Source of the DNA: Streptomyces fodineus | GTDB lineage: Bacteria > Actinomycetota > Actinomycetes > Streptomycetales > Streptomycetaceae | DNA: 64,000 bases | Reading direction: 5' to 3' | Assembly: GCF_001735805.1 (NCBI RefSeq) | Contig: NZ_CP017248.1 | Coordinates: forward strand, 186,001-250,000 | Shown: in pieces, positions 38,431 through 48,094 of the stretch | Layout of the letters: each line of letters opens with the position of its first letter | Numbering within the stretch: position 1 is the first letter of the stretch | The notes under the pieces: model-generated | What the model saw: the letters and a program-made list of their open reading frames with translations, nothing else | The model's database searches: none | What the model was told of the DNA's origin: nothing | Program-made: the position numbers and the translations under genes

Positions 38431-39345
38431 CCTTGACCGACTGGAAAGCGCCCAGCCGGCGGCAGGCCCGGCAGAACTTGCGTGAGGCGTACTCTCTGCC
38501 GCGGTCTGTGTGGAAGATGACTCCACGCACGTCGCCGCCACGGGTCGTCGCGGCCATGTGCAGCGCGGCCACGACCAGTTCGGCATCATGGCGAGCTCCC
38601 ATCGCATAGCCCAGAAGGCGGCGGGAAAACAGGTCGATGACCTTGGCCAGATACAGCTTGCCCTCACCGGCGTCGATCTTCGTCTCGTCCCCCCCCACCA
38701 GACCATGTCAGGTGCCTCTGCGGTGAAGTCCCGGCGCACGAAGTCCGGGGCGGCCGGGCCGTCTGCCCGGCCGGGTCAGCCCCCGCCGTCTGCACACCTT
38801 CCGCGCGACCAGGCTCGGACATGATCTTCGCGATCGTGTTCACCGAGCCCCGCCAGCCCTGCCTCACCAGCCTGATCCAGATCTTCGGCGAGCCGTGGGT
38901 GCCGCCAAAGTCGTCGAACTCTTCCTTCACCGCTTCCATCAGATGCTGTCTGCGCAGCTCACGCCGGGTGGGCTGGCGGGTGCGGTGTTTGTAGAACCAC
39001 GACTGACCCACGCCCAGGGCGCGGCAGGAGACGCGGTGCGAAATGCCGTGCTCAGTCTGAAGTCGCTGATCACCCCGACGACGGATGCCGGGTCCGCCAC
39101 GGCTGCTTCACCCACAGGACCATGCAGCGTTTGAGGACATCACGCTCCATGACCAGCTCCTTCTTGTCCCGCTTGAGCTAGGCGATCTCCAGTCGCAATC
39201 GCTCCAGCTCGTCGCTCCCGCCGGCCGGTGCGGTCCCTCCCCTACGGGCGCGGGAGACCAAGCTTGCCAGGGTGGTCTCGCTGATCCCCAAGTCCTCGGC
39301 GACCTCGGTGAACGGGTTCGGGCAACCAACCGGTAATCGGGTTGA
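38431..39345 (-). pseudogene. IS3-family transposase remnants (orfA end, orfB start)
   Basis: orfA tail: EVAEDLGISETTLASLVSRA, then GGSDELERLRLEIA-stop. orfB start: GVSHRVSC-like sequence, then GQSWFYKHRTRQPTRRELRR and GGTHGSPKIWIRLVRQGWR, then the rve core GDETKIDAGEGKLYLAKVID and GVIFHTDRGREYASRKF. Frameshifts separate the blocks. The 3' third of orfB is lost at the joint with the IS5 piece. Confidence 0.7.
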
Positions 39346-39376
39346 ACCGGTGCTGGTGGGCGGAGAGACTTGCGCG

Positions 39377-40750
39377 GTGATCACGGAGCTGTCCCCACGC
39401 AATCTGACCTGGGACGAGGTGGATCCCGCCCGTCATCCGTTCGACGGAGAATCGGCGGCGCGGGTGGTGAGATCGCTCAGGCCGGCCGGGCAGGTGCCCC
39501 GACGTCCCGATGTACCGCCGGGTGACCGGGCCCTGCACGAGTGGAGCTGGGACGAAGCCAGACCCTGGTCCGACGCCATGACGTACGCCCTGGCCGAGCA
39601 CTACGGCCGCTGGGTCGCCGGCTGGCGGTGGGCGCACGACGAAGGGGACTTCGACGGGGGGCCGGTCGGCAGCTGGTGCTGCCCCCAGCACTCGGTCACC
39701 ACCCCGGACGAGACCCTCGATCGCGTGACTGCGGCGCTGCGCGAGTGGCGTGAGTGGCTGGAGAGCCTGGCCACACGATTCGAGGCCTACTCGCTGGACC
39801 TGGCCGACATCGACGACCAGCGGATCTTGTGGGACCGCACCGCCCACAACCTGATCCTGCACGTCACCGACCGCACCGGCTGCGGCAGCGCCTGGTACGG
39901 GCACTGCCATCAGGTACTCAGCTGGTTCCTCACCCGCTGGGGCGTCGCGGCCGACGACGCCGAGCACCTGGTGGACCGGGCGATCGGAGGCCGGTTCAAG
40001 AGCTGGACCGGCCCCGACCCGGTACTGGTCGAGGACATCACCGAGCGGCTCGCGGCCTCCGTGCGGCCGCACGCGGACGCCCGGGCCGCCGAGGCGCCGC
40101 TGCCCGACCACCTGGAGCGCTGGCTCGCGGTGCGGGAAGCCGTGCCGTGGCAGGAGGCCCAGGACAGCACCGGGGATGGACCGGTGACGCCGTCCCGCGA
40201 CGGAGCGGCGGAGGAGATCCGCACCTTCGACGCAATCCTGGACCCCGCCCGCGGACAGGGCCTGCTCACCGCCCTGGAACTGATGCGTGCCGACGCCGCG
40301 CGCGGCGCCCGGCTCGACTTCGACCTGATCCAGGGCTGGCAACGACACGTCCTGGGCACGCCCGGGCCGCCGCCGTTCCGCACCTTGGCCGCCTTCGCCA
40401 AGGGCGGCCGGGAACGGTACGGGATCGGCCCGGACACCCGCGCCCGCCTCGACGCCTGTGTGGCCGAGAGCGCGAAGGACGCCGCCCGGCCCCTCCCGCT
40501 GACCGCCCGGGCCGCACGCGCCTTCCTCGACGTCTGCTTCTTCCACCCCTTCGACGACGGCAACGGCCGCTCCGCCCTCCTCACCTGCCTCTTCGTCCTG
40601 GCCCGCGAGGGTGTCGCGCTCGACGGCGTGCGACTGCTGCGCCGTGTCTCCTTCCAGGCCGACGAGCCGCAGGACGCGCTGACCCTCGCCGGGTACGTCG
40701 ACCTCCACCTGCGCGAGACCCGGCGAAGGACCACCGACCCGGCCTCCTGA
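39377..40750 (+). CDS. Fic-domain protein
   Basis: 457 aa from GTG 39377, preceded by GGAGAG at 9 nt. A longer frame reaches into the IS3 debris and is rejected. The C-terminal Fic core carries FFHPFDDGNGRSALL (about residues 390-404), close to HxFx(D/E)GNGRxxR but with Leu for the final Arg. Fic enzymes transfer AMP or other groups to target proteins. The first 200 residues are rich in Trp and Asp and not recognised. No antitoxin-like small gene overlaps it. Confidence 0.85.
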   Translation: MITELSPRNLTWDEVDPARHPFDGESAARVVRSLRPAGQVPRRPDVPPGDRALHEWSWDEARPWSDAMTYALAEHYGRWVAGWRWAHDEGDFDGGPVGSWCCPQHSVTTPDETLDRVTAALREWREWLESLATRFEAYSLDLADIDDQRILWDRTAHNLILHVTDRTGCGSAWYGHCHQVLSWFLTRWGVAADDAEHLVDRAIGGRFKSWTGPDPVLVEDITERLAASVRPHADARAAEAPLPDHLERWLAVREAVPWQEAQDSTGDGPVTPSRDGAAEEIRTFDAILDPARGQGLLTALELMRADAARGARLDFDLIQGWQRHVLGTPGPPPFRTLAAFAKGGRERYGIGPDTRARLDACVAESAKDAARPLPLTARAARAFLDVCFFHPFDDGNGRSALLTCLFVLAREGVALDGVRLLRRVSFQADEPQDALTLAGYVDLHLRETRRRTTDPAS

Positions 40751-40793
40751 ACGGCCCGCGGCTGCGTCCCGCTCCGACCGGTGACCCCGGCCG

Positions 40794-41054
40794 CTACGTC
40801 CCACCCGGCCCCGCGACCCCCTCAAACACCAGCTGCTTCGCGGCGGCCAGGATGCAGTCGCGCGGCACCAAGACCAGGGACTCACCCTCGCCGATCGAGG
40901 CGCCCAGCTCGTTCATCCGCTCCGCCTCCGGCGCGGTCAGGAGATGCAGCTTCCCGATCACAAAGAAGTCGCCGTCGTCCCGCTCCACGACATCCGGGCA
41001 GTTGTTCGCTCCGACGGACCCGCGCTCGGCGGGCGTCGATCCGATACGGCGCAT
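40794..41054 (-). CDS. Small unknown protein (86 aa)
   Basis: Start ATG 41054 behind AAGGAG. Contains VVERDDGDFFVIGKLHLLT and GEGESLVLVPRDCILAAAKQ, a pattern seen in small Streptomyces proteins of unknown function. It is divergently transcribed from the next small gene, with only 30 bp between start codons. It also lies 43 bp from the convergent Fic gene. Confidence 0.6.
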   Translation of the reverse strand: MRRIGSTPAERGSVGANNCPDVVERDDGDFFVIGKLHLLTAPEAERMNELGASIGEGESLVLVPRDCILAAAKQLVFEGVAGPGGT

Positions 41055-41084
41055 GAGGCTCCTTGCGGTGACACGATCGGTGTT

Positions 41085-41384
41085 ATGAACACCAGTACGG
41101 ACTGGACCTACCGGGTGTTCGAGCCGCACGGGTCCGAGGGCTGGCGCCCCTACGGCAGCGACCCCGAACAGTGGCACGGCGTGATCACCGCCGCCGACAC
41201 GGACGAGGGCGCCAGGCACGCCATCGGCCGCATCGTCGCCGACCTCATGACCGAGTGGGAGAGGAACGGCCTCCACCATGCGATGCACGTGCGCGTCTTC
41301 CTCTGGCACGACGAGGCGGGCGAGATGGAGGATGCAGACTTCGTCGTGGAGGTCCGGCCCCGCTCGGACTTCGACACGGCGTGA
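41085..41384 (+). CDS. Small unknown protein (99 aa)
   Basis: ATG 41085; no clear RBS. WTYRVFEPHGSEGWRPYGSD, then IGRIVADLMTEWERNGLHHA, then VRVFLWHDEAGEMEDADFVV: acidic, Trp-rich, soluble, not recognised. Paired head-to-head with the 86-aa gene, suggesting shared control. Confidence 0.6.
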   Translation: MNTSTDWTYRVFEPHGSEGWRPYGSDPEQWHGVITAADTDEGARHAIGRIVADLMTEWERNGLHHAMHVRVFLWHDEAGEMEDADFVVEVRPRSDFDTA

Positions 41385-41676
41385 CGGATCAGGAGGCCCG
41401 GCGGCCGAAATCCGCATCGGCGGCAACCCACCCGCGGGCACCGACACCCTGGGTCAAGGGAACTGCAGGTACGCCCCCCTGTGGCGGAGATGAGGGCACC
41501 CCTCGGCACCGCGCAAGATCTCCCCCACACAACGAAAACGCCGCCCAGTACAGCTGAGCAATAGCAGACCGCGACCGAGATCAATAAGCAATGCGACAGC
41601 CACGCCGCACCAAACACCGCACGAGCGAAGCCAATGCGGAGCTAGGTCTTGTCCGGGCGATCATGTGCGCAACCAG

Positions 41677-41808
41677 ATGACCAGGGCCGCTGCGGTGGCC
41701 ATCGTCGACCGCCTGACCTTCAATGGCACGATCATCGAGACCGGCACCGGCTCCTACCGCCTCGCCTCCACCCGGGCCCGGGTGGAGGAACCCGCCAAGG
41801 CCGGCTGA
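41677..41808 (+). pseudogene. IstB-like (IS21 helper ATPase) C-terminal tail
   Basis: IVDRLTFNGTIIETGTGSYR followed by a short Ala-rich tail and stop is the very end of IstB ATPases of IS21 elements. The Walker motifs are missing. The preceding 41385-41676 is non-coding as far as I can see. Confidence 0.55.
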
Positions 41809-41945
41809 CACCTACAGGCCCCACCTCGACGGCGCGCCGATCTTCACGGGCCGCGCGCCGTCCCACCCCGTCTTTGAACCTCGATTGATCTCCTCGCGCT
41901 CGCCCGGCTTCATCGCGATGAGTGCGGACACTGCCGAGCACGACC

Positions 41946-42494
41946 TCAGTCGGACAGCACGACCGGGGACCACACGCCGAACCACTGCTCGGCGCCCCAA
42001 TCCTCGTACCGTTGCACCTCGGTGAACCCCAGCTTCGCCGCGAGGCGCATCGAGCGCTCGTTGGCGGTCTGGGTGGTGAGCACCACCGGCTCGCCGGGCA
42101 GCGCTCCGGCGCACCAGTCGAGTGCCGCCGCGCACGCCTCCGCGGCATAGCCGTGTCCCCACGCCTGCGGCAGGAACATGTAGCCGAGCTCGGCCTCCGA
42201 GGTCCCGGGGCGGACGTGGACCGGATGCTCCGGGTCGCGCCGGTCGAGCGTGACGATCCCGATCATCGCCCCGTCGAGATCGACCACGAAGAGGCCAGGG
42301 CGCCGCTTGGGCGCCTCGGGCACCTCCCGCTCGAACTCGTCACGCTGTCGAGGGCCACCGATGTAGGTGCCCACCTCCGTCGAGGTGAACAACTCGATGA
42401 CCGCCGCACGGTCCCGGGCCTCGGGCTTACGGAGCACGAGCCTCTCGGTCCTGATCGGGGCAGGTGGCCAGGCGATGGGTCCTAACTCAGTCAT
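41946..42494 (-). CDS. GNAT acetyltransferase (RimJ/RimL type)
   Basis: 182 aa. IRTERLVLRKPEARDRAAVI opens the domain. GYMFLPQAWGHGYAAEACAA carries the acetyl-CoA loop, and NERSMRLAAKLGFTEVQRY is the C-terminal motif. It probably N-acetylates a protein terminus or small amine. Codon 4 is TTA (GAGTTAGGA), so translation may depend on bldA. It ends next to IS21 debris and starts 10 bp from the cas3 ruin. Confidence 0.88.
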   Translation of the reverse strand: MTELGPIAWPPAPIRTERLVLRKPEARDRAAVIELFTSTEVGTYIGGPRQRDEFEREVPEAPKRRPGLFVVDLDGAMIGIVTLDRRDPEHPVHVRPGTSEAELGYMFLPQAWGHGYAAEACAAALDWCAGALPGEPVVLTTQTANERSMRLAAKLGFTEVQRYEDWGAEQWFGVWSPVVLSD

Positions 42495-42503
42495 GCAGGC
42501 CAG

Positions 42504-43346
42504 CTAAACAGCAGGCGCCGTAGCGATCAAGGCCCGCGGCTCCTCGCCCAGAGCGCTCTGCGGGGCGTAGCGGACCGGGTAGTAACGCTCCCATGCCTCC
42601 AGGTCGTAGGGCGGGCGAGGTCCGGTCCGAAGTAGGTGTCGCTTGCCTGCACGGCCGCCGGTACTCAGTGCCGCGCGGCTGTCGCCGTCCGTGGCCCGAT
42701 AGATGACCACCTGCCGCTGGGCAGACGCCCATCCCGGTTGCAGCGGCCGGCCGCCTGCTGCATCGACTCCGCCGGCGCCCACGCCTGGTACACACGCGGG
42801 AAATCAAGATCAACACCCGCCTCGATCAAGCTGGTGGACACCAACTGCACCGGCTCACCGTCGGCCGGCCAGTAACTCCTTGACGTGGTCGATGACTTCA
42901 CGGCAGTGCGCGCCCGTCATCCGGGTCGGGAGATGCCACACCTCTCACCGCCGACCCCTGGCCTTCGAGGTGACGGTGCAGGCGGGCCGCATCCTTGGTG
43001 GTGCCCGCCGCGATCAAAACCTGCCGGTGCCCTGCCGACTCGTCGGCGATGCTCTCTAGGGTGACGTCCTCACCCGTCCGCCACTCAAAGGTGACCCGGC
43101 GCAACGCTTCGAACAGAGCGGATGGATCCTCCACGATCCCCCCGCTGAAGGCCCCTCCACCTGGGCAGCTCCCAGAACGACGGCTAGGTGGCCGTCACCA
43201 GCAACACGGCGACCCCGTAATGATCCACCAGCCCGCGCAGCACGCTCAGGATCGGAGCGAGTAAACGGTCCGGCAGGGCCTGAACCTCATCCAGCACGAT
43301 CACGGAGCCGGCCAGGTTGTACAGGCGGCGCATCTGCATTTCTGCA
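42504..43346 (-). pseudogene. cas3: CRISPR-associated helicase Cas3, C-terminal remains
   Basis: In at least three frames: AGSVIVLDEVQALPDRLLAP with the DExx motif, then VLLVTAT (motif III). LFEALRRVTFEWRTGEDVTL and HRQVLIAAGTTKDAARL follow, then [20 protein letters not shown] and [19 protein letters not shown] (motifs V and VI). The HD nuclease domain and helicase motif I are absent. The place where they should be is occupied by a CRISPR array that starts at the next base. Multiple frameshifts make it non-functional. Confidence 0.82.
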
Positions 43347-43679
43347 GCGGCGGTCGTCCCCTGGGGCGGCTGAGGATCGCAACCTCCTACCGCACCCACA
43401 CCCGGTCGCGGACGTCCGGGGTGGCGGCTGTCCTCCGGGATGGCAGAGGTCCGCAGCTCCTGCGACTGCAGTCCCTTGGCCAGGCCGTGGGCGGAGTAGC
43501 GGCAGTCCTCTGGGACGGCCGAGAGTCGCAACGGCGGGGTGTTCGTCCTGTCTCAAACGTCCCACACACGTGGCGGTCGCCCTCGGGGGCAGCCGAGAAT
43601 CGCAACCACCTCTTGACCATTTTCCGATGGGCGCCGACCCGGGTGGCGGCCGTCCTCGGGACGGCCGAGTGTTTGTAAG
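43347..43679 (+). CRISPR. CRISPR array with 37-nt repeats (5 repeats, 4 spacers)
   Basis: Repeats at 43347-43383, 43421-43457, 43496-43532, 43570-43606 and 43643-43679. The consensus starts GTGGCGG(T/C)CGTCCTC and ends GCCGAGAATCGCAAC, with an inverted repeat around CCTCGGGG. Spacers are 37, 38, 37 and 36 nt. Repeats differ from each other by several bases, and the last loses the GATCGCAAC end. The -GCAAC terminus points to plus-strand transcription of a type I array. The array abuts truncated cas3 with no leader, so it is probably inactive. Confidence 0.85.
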
Positions 43680-43826
43680 CGCTTCTCTGGGCACCGCCGC
43701 ACGGACCAGAAGTGGCTCCATGGTGTACGAAGTTGATCTGGCCCCGCCGCCGATCGGAAAGATCGGTAGAGCGGTGGGCAGACGCCGGTAGGGTGGCCTG
43801 TTGTGGACACGAGGGCAGGAAACGAG

Positions 43827-44486
43827 ATGGTTGCGGTTCCGTCGGGACAGGTGACGCTGTCGGACCGGCGGACGCAGAGCAGTTGGCCGGTCGAGGTCGC
43901 GCCGTTCCAGATGTCGGCGCTCCCGGTCACGCAGTCCTGGTACGCACGAGTCACGGGCCGACGGCCGAGTAGCGCCCAGGATGAGAGGCTGCCGGTTGAG
44001 GGTGTTTCATGGTGGGACGCGGTCCAGTTCTGTAACGCCTTGTCCCAACGGGAGGGGCTGGCGCCCGCGTATCGCCTGTGCGTCGACGCCGAGACGGCCG
44101 AGTGGGACAGCTCCGCAGACGGATACCGGTTGCCGACCGAGGCCGAATGGGAGCACGCCTGCCGTGCGGGCACTACTGGCCCGCGGTACGGACAGCTCGA
44201 CGAGGTCGCCTGGTACCAGGGCAATTCCGATGGGCGGATCCACTCTGTCGGCGGCAAGAAGCCCAACGCATGGGGCCTGTACGACATGCTGGGCAACGTG
44301 TGGGACTGGTGCTGGGACCTCTACGACACCGAGGTGTACGGGGCCTACCGGGTGCTCCGTGGTGGTGGATGGGCCGACGAGCACTGGAGCTGCCGGGCGT
44401 CGGTGCGGCGCCGCAGCCACCCGACCTTCCGGATCGACGACGTGGGATTTCGCGTCGCGCGCTCCACACCACTGGCTCAGCCGTAA
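43827..44486 (+). CDS. SUMF1/FGE-sulfatase-domain protein
   Basis: 219 aa from ATG 43827 (AGGA at 8 nt; a GTG at 43803 is an alternative). MVAVPSGQVTLSDRRT, then MSALPVTQSWYARV, GYRLPTEAEWEHACRAGTTG, then WGLYDMLGNVWDWCWDLYDT, YRVLRGGGWADEHWSCRASV and DVGFRVAR make a compact FGE-sulfatase domain. True formylglycine-generating enzymes have two active Cys in the segment after RGGS; only one is present here. So it is probably not a sulfatase activator. Related domains occur in signalling, natural-product and defence proteins. Confidence 0.83.
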   Translation: MVAVPSGQVTLSDRRTQSSWPVEVAPFQMSALPVTQSWYARVTGRRPSSAQDERLPVEGVSWWDAVQFCNALSQREGLAPAYRLCVDAETAEWDSSADGYRLPTEAEWEHACRAGTTGPRYGQLDEVAWYQGNSDGRIHSVGGKKPNAWGLYDMLGNVWDWCWDLYDTEVYGAYRVLRGGGWADEHWSCRASVRRRSHPTFRIDDVGFRVARSTPLAQP

Positions 44487-44700
44487 CAGCCTATTCCGAA
44501 TCGGTCAGTTAAGCGGGGGCGGCTGTCTCCGAGGCCGGGTGACGTGCCCTCTCTTCAGTGGGCGAGGTCGTCAAGTGCCACGACTGTGCCTGTTTCTTCG
44601 GGCTCTGGTCCACTTCTTGTGGTCGCGTACGCAGGGTGACTGTTGATCTTCGTGTGGTGGCGGTTGAGTTCGCTCGAAAATCGCCCGGCTGGATGGTGGT
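44487..44700. other. Short stretch without a recognised gene
   Basis: About 210 bp between the SUMF1 gene and the ISL3 remnant. Short frames only; no terminator-like hairpin was evident. Confidence 0.3.
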
Positions 44701-45577
44701 GTGGTCGACAGTCCTTCGCCGTGGACGCAGCGAATGCCGGAGTTGGATGAGTTGCTGTTCTCCTCGATCGAGGGTGTGTTGTCGGTCGAGGTGAGCGACA
44801 CGGTCGTCTGGGTCAAGGCTCGTACGACAGCAGGGCGGCGGCCAGTCCGGGGTGTGGATGCCAGTCGGGCGAATACATGGCTCTTACCTACGGTTCCCTC
44901 GTGACATGCCGACCGCGGGCAAGTTCGTTGTGGTGTTGTTGCGGGTGCGGCGCTTCCTCTGCGAGGAAGAGTCCTGCGAGCGCAAGACCTTCGCGGAGCA
45001 AGTACCTGGCCTGACCCGCAGGTTCGGGCGACGGACCGAGCGGCTGCGGTCGACGCTGGTGTCGGTCGGTCTTGCGCTCGCGGGCAGGGCCGGCGCCCGG
45101 ATGACGGACGCCTTCAAGGTTCTGGTCAGCCGGAACACCCTGCTGAGGCTCATCGCCTCGCTTCCGGACCCCGTCGCCGCCACACCCCGCGTGGTCGGCG
45201 TGGCCGAAAACGCCCAGCGCAAGGGCCGTGTCTACGGGACCGTGCTTGGCGACGTCGAGACACGTCGCCCGGTCGATCTCCTTCCCGACCGGGACGCGGA
45301 CACGCTCGCGGCCTGGCTCTCTGAACGGCCCGGCATCGAGATCGTTTGCCGTGACCGGGCTCCCCTCTTCGCCGAGGGCGCGACCCGCGGCGCCCCACAG
45401 GCTCTCCAGGTCGCCGACCGGTGGCACCTCTGGCACAACCTGGGCGAAGCGGCCGAGAAGTGTGTCTACCGGCACCGCGGCTGCTTACGCCCCACGCCGG
45501 AACAGCTGGAGGAACCCCCGGAGGAGCCGGAGCCAGCCGCGTCATCGGCCTGGCCGACAGGGCACCGGTTCGCCGAA
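44701..45577 (+). pseudogene. ISL3-family transposase, N-terminal half
   Basis: [20 protein letters not shown], a frameshift near 44850, then [59 protein letters not shown] and [20 protein letters not shown], ending at [19 protein letters not shown]. These are the zinc-binding and HTH parts and first DDE block of an ISL3 transposase. It stops near TGHRFAE, where the opposite-strand secreted-protein gene takes over. Confidence 0.78.
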
Positions 45578-45579
45578 GT

Positions 45580-46315
45580 GGCAGGGAGTGCCGGTCCAGG
45601 ACAGCACGTTGCTCCACGTCACCCAACTGCCGTTCGCGCCGAGCGCGGTGTGCAGAACGGTGCGGTGGATCTGGTCCGCCGCGGTCACCTGCAGCCCTCC
45701 GCCGACCGAGGCGGCCGACAGGCTTGGGAACCAGTCGTTGCGGTAGACGCCGCCCGGCGCCACCTGGTCGGGAGCGGTCCAGGTGCCGTTGGGCTGCTCT
45801 ATGGTGTGCATCAAGCGTCCGTTGGTGTCGATGTGCACCAGGCGCACATGGGTTCCTACGACGGCTGCCGCGAGGTGGTTCTGCGTGGGCTTGGAGGCCA
45901 CCCGCACCGGCGCCAGGCCGTGCATCTGGGTGGGGGCGGGCCAACTGCCGTCCGGGTTCCGGGTGGTCTCCTCCAAGATGACGTCCCGGCCGGTGGGCTG
46001 CTCGATGAACGGACGCAGGCGACCGTTTTGCACCACGTCGGTGAAGTCGTAGAAGGACCAGCTCTTGAACAGCTGCTTGTTCGGGGCCCACTTGCCGTTG
46101 GCGTATCGGGCGGTCTGCAGGACCTCCCAGTTGGCGCCCTGCACAAGCAGGTCGAGCCCGCCCTTGCCGGCCATGGCCGCCTGGTGGGCCGGGGAAGCAG
46201 TTCCTGCCGAGGATGCGGCGGCCGCCGCCTGTGAAGCAGCGGGGGCTGCCAGGGGAACGATGCTGATGGCGGCGGCGAGGCACAGCTGGGCTACCCGCCG
46301 AAGGTTTGGCTTCAA
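45580..46315 (-). pseudogene. Secreted beta-propeller-like protein, C-terminally truncated by ISL3
   Basis: A TTG at 46315 behind AGAGGG starts LKPNLRRVAQLCLAAAISIV, then [10 protein letters not shown], a clear Sec signal peptide. The mature part has repeated units ([60 protein letters not shown]) like tectonin/propeller blades of Streptomyces secreted proteins. Real sequence ends near 45600; the last residues derive from ISL3 DNA. Confidence 0.65.
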
Positions 46316-46489
46316 GGAACCCTCTGACGCGTAGGAGACAGACGGGGACCCTAGAGGATGCGTGAGGACCCGAACAGACGTGCGTCCGGCGGATCCTGTC
46401 GTGGCCGTGCGACCGCGCCACCCCGACAGGAGCCGCCGCCACCGCCCGCCGCTGACCTGCGGCCCGGTCCGGGTGAAGGCATCAGCCGG

Positions 46490-46940
46490 CACTGCCACGG
46501 CACAGGACCTGTCGGAGGTTGGTGATCTCGTCCAGCAGCGAGTTCAGGCTGACGTTCCCGGGGTGGGCATTGATCTGTGACAAGACCGCCTCGATGTCTT
46601 CGGCCTCCTCGTCCCTGGGTTCGCCGTCCCGGTTGCCAACGACGTCGGTGAAGACCAGGGCGCCCAGCCGCCGCGTGCACCCCTCGGCCCGTGCCAGCCG
46701 GGCGGCGACCTCTTCGATCGCGCGTTCCTCGGCCTGGTGGAATTGCGGAGCGGATGATGGTGGTGACCTGGTCGGCCGTGGGCGGCTCGATCAGGTCGGT
46801 GCGCATCTGCTTGAGCAACTCGGCGCGGATCGGCTCCTTGCGGCGCTCCTTATGCCGCCAACTCGCCGGCCGCGACGCCGACCTGGCGGGCGACGTGCTC
46901 GACCGCGTCGCGCGGAAGTTCCAGCCGCATCTTGGGGTGC
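46490..46940 (-). pseudogene. Tn3-family transposase N-terminal fragment
   Basis: LELPRDAVEHVARQVGVAAG, a stop, then RAELLKQMRTDLIEPPTADQ, then LARAEGCTRRLGALVFTDVV and DIEAVLSQINAHPGNVSLNS followed by LLDEITNLRQVL. These are hallmarks of the N-terminal region of Tn3-type transposases. Several frames and a stop are involved. The second IS630 copy sits at its upstream edge. The stretch 46316-46489 holds nothing recognised. Confidence 0.65.
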
Positions 46941-46943
46941 CGT

Positions 46944-48094
46944 TACTGAGGTTTGAGGCGGGATGTCGTTGGGGGGTGACGGAATGTGATCGTCGCGGTA
47001 TGCCGGTTGTGTGAGGTATCCGCAGGGTGGTGGGCTGACGCCTGAACGGCAGGTGTTTCGCGAGCGGATCCGGATGGAGGCCGCCGAGCGTTTCGTCGCA
47101 GGTGCCTCCAACGCGGAGGTCGCCATGGACTTACGGGTGAGTGTGCGCTCGGTGCAGCGGTGGCGACGGGCCTGGAAGGACGTCGGCACCGAGGGGCTGC
47201 GATCGGCTGGACCGGTCTCGAAGCCGAAACTGAGTGACAGGCTGTTCGCCGTCCTGGAAGTCGAGTTGGCCAAGGGTGCCGCGGCGCACGGCTGGCCGGA
47301 CCAGACCTGGACTCTGGCCCGGATCAAGACGCTCATCGGGCGGCGGTTCCACAAGTCGTTCACGCTCTCCGGGATCTCGCTGATGCTGCGACGCCACGGC
47401 TGGAGCCACCAGGTCCCCGCGAAGCGTGCGGTGGAACGGGACGAGGCAGCCGTCGCCGGATGGGTGAAGGAGACCTGGCCATCCGCGGAAGCACCGCGGC
47501 GGCGCTCGACGCCTACCTCGTCTTCGAGGACGAGGCCGGCTTCTCGATGACGCCGCCCACCGCCCGCACCTGGTCCCACCGCGGCGACACCCCCATCGTC
47601 CGCGTCCGCGGGCGTTCCCAGCGCCGCATCTCCATCGCCGCCCTGGCCTGCTACAGGACAGGCGAGCGCTCCCGGCTGATCTACCGACCGATCGTCCATG
47701 CGGACCACAAGGCCGGCGGCCGCCGAAGCTTCGCCTGGACGGACTACCGCGACCTGCTGGCCACAGCCCACCAGCAACTCGGCAGGCCGATCGTCCTGAT
47801 CTGGGACAATCTCAACGTCCACCGCGACCGCCGATTACGCGAGTTCATCGACTCCCACGCCTGGATCACCGTCCACTACCTGCCGCCCTATGCGCCACAG
47901 CTCAACCCGGTCGAGGGCATCTGGTCCCTCCTGCGAAGGCGCTGCCAGGCCAACACCGCCTTCACCGACGCCACCCACCTGATGGACACCCTGCGACGCG
48001 GCCTTCGCCAGGTCCAATACCGGTCCGACCTCATCGACGGATGCCTCACTGGCACCGGCCTCACGATGACGACATCACACCTCAAACCTCAGTA
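46944..48094 (+). mobile_element. IS630-family insertion sequence (copy 2)
   Basis: Inverted repeats start CTGAGGTTTGAGG (46946 rightwards, mirrored from 48092), with TA on both sides (46944-46945, 48093-48094). The restored target is CGTTAACG, again an 8-bp palindrome centred on TTAA. It is diverged from copy 1 but of the same type. Confidence 0.9.
47011..47550 (+). CDS. IS630 transposase, N-terminal ORF (copy 2)
   Basis: 179 aa. FRERIRMEAAERFVAGASNA, then DLRVSVRSVQRWRRAWKDV and WTLARIKTLIGRRF give two DNA-binding helix sets. The last 25 residues overlap the DDE frame and are probably read only when no frameshift occurs. Confidence 0.82.
   Translation: MRYPQGGGLTPERQVFRERIRMEAAERFVAGASNAEVAMDLRVSVRSVQRWRRAWKDVGTEGLRSAGPVSKPKLSDRLFAVLEVELAKGAAAHGWPDQTWTLARIKTLIGRRFHKSFTLSGISLMLRRHGWSHQVPAKRAVERDEAAVAGWVKETWPSAEAPRRRSTPTSSSRTRPASR

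Noticed and set aside
43184..43721. Minus-strand frames across the 37-nt repeats
   Set aside because: Their repeated residues (PEDxRHPG-like) are translated CRISPR repeats; only the cas3 end is true homology.
43827..44486. True formylglycine-generating enzyme
   Set aside because: Only one Cys is present in the catalytic segment and no sulfatase gene lies nearby.
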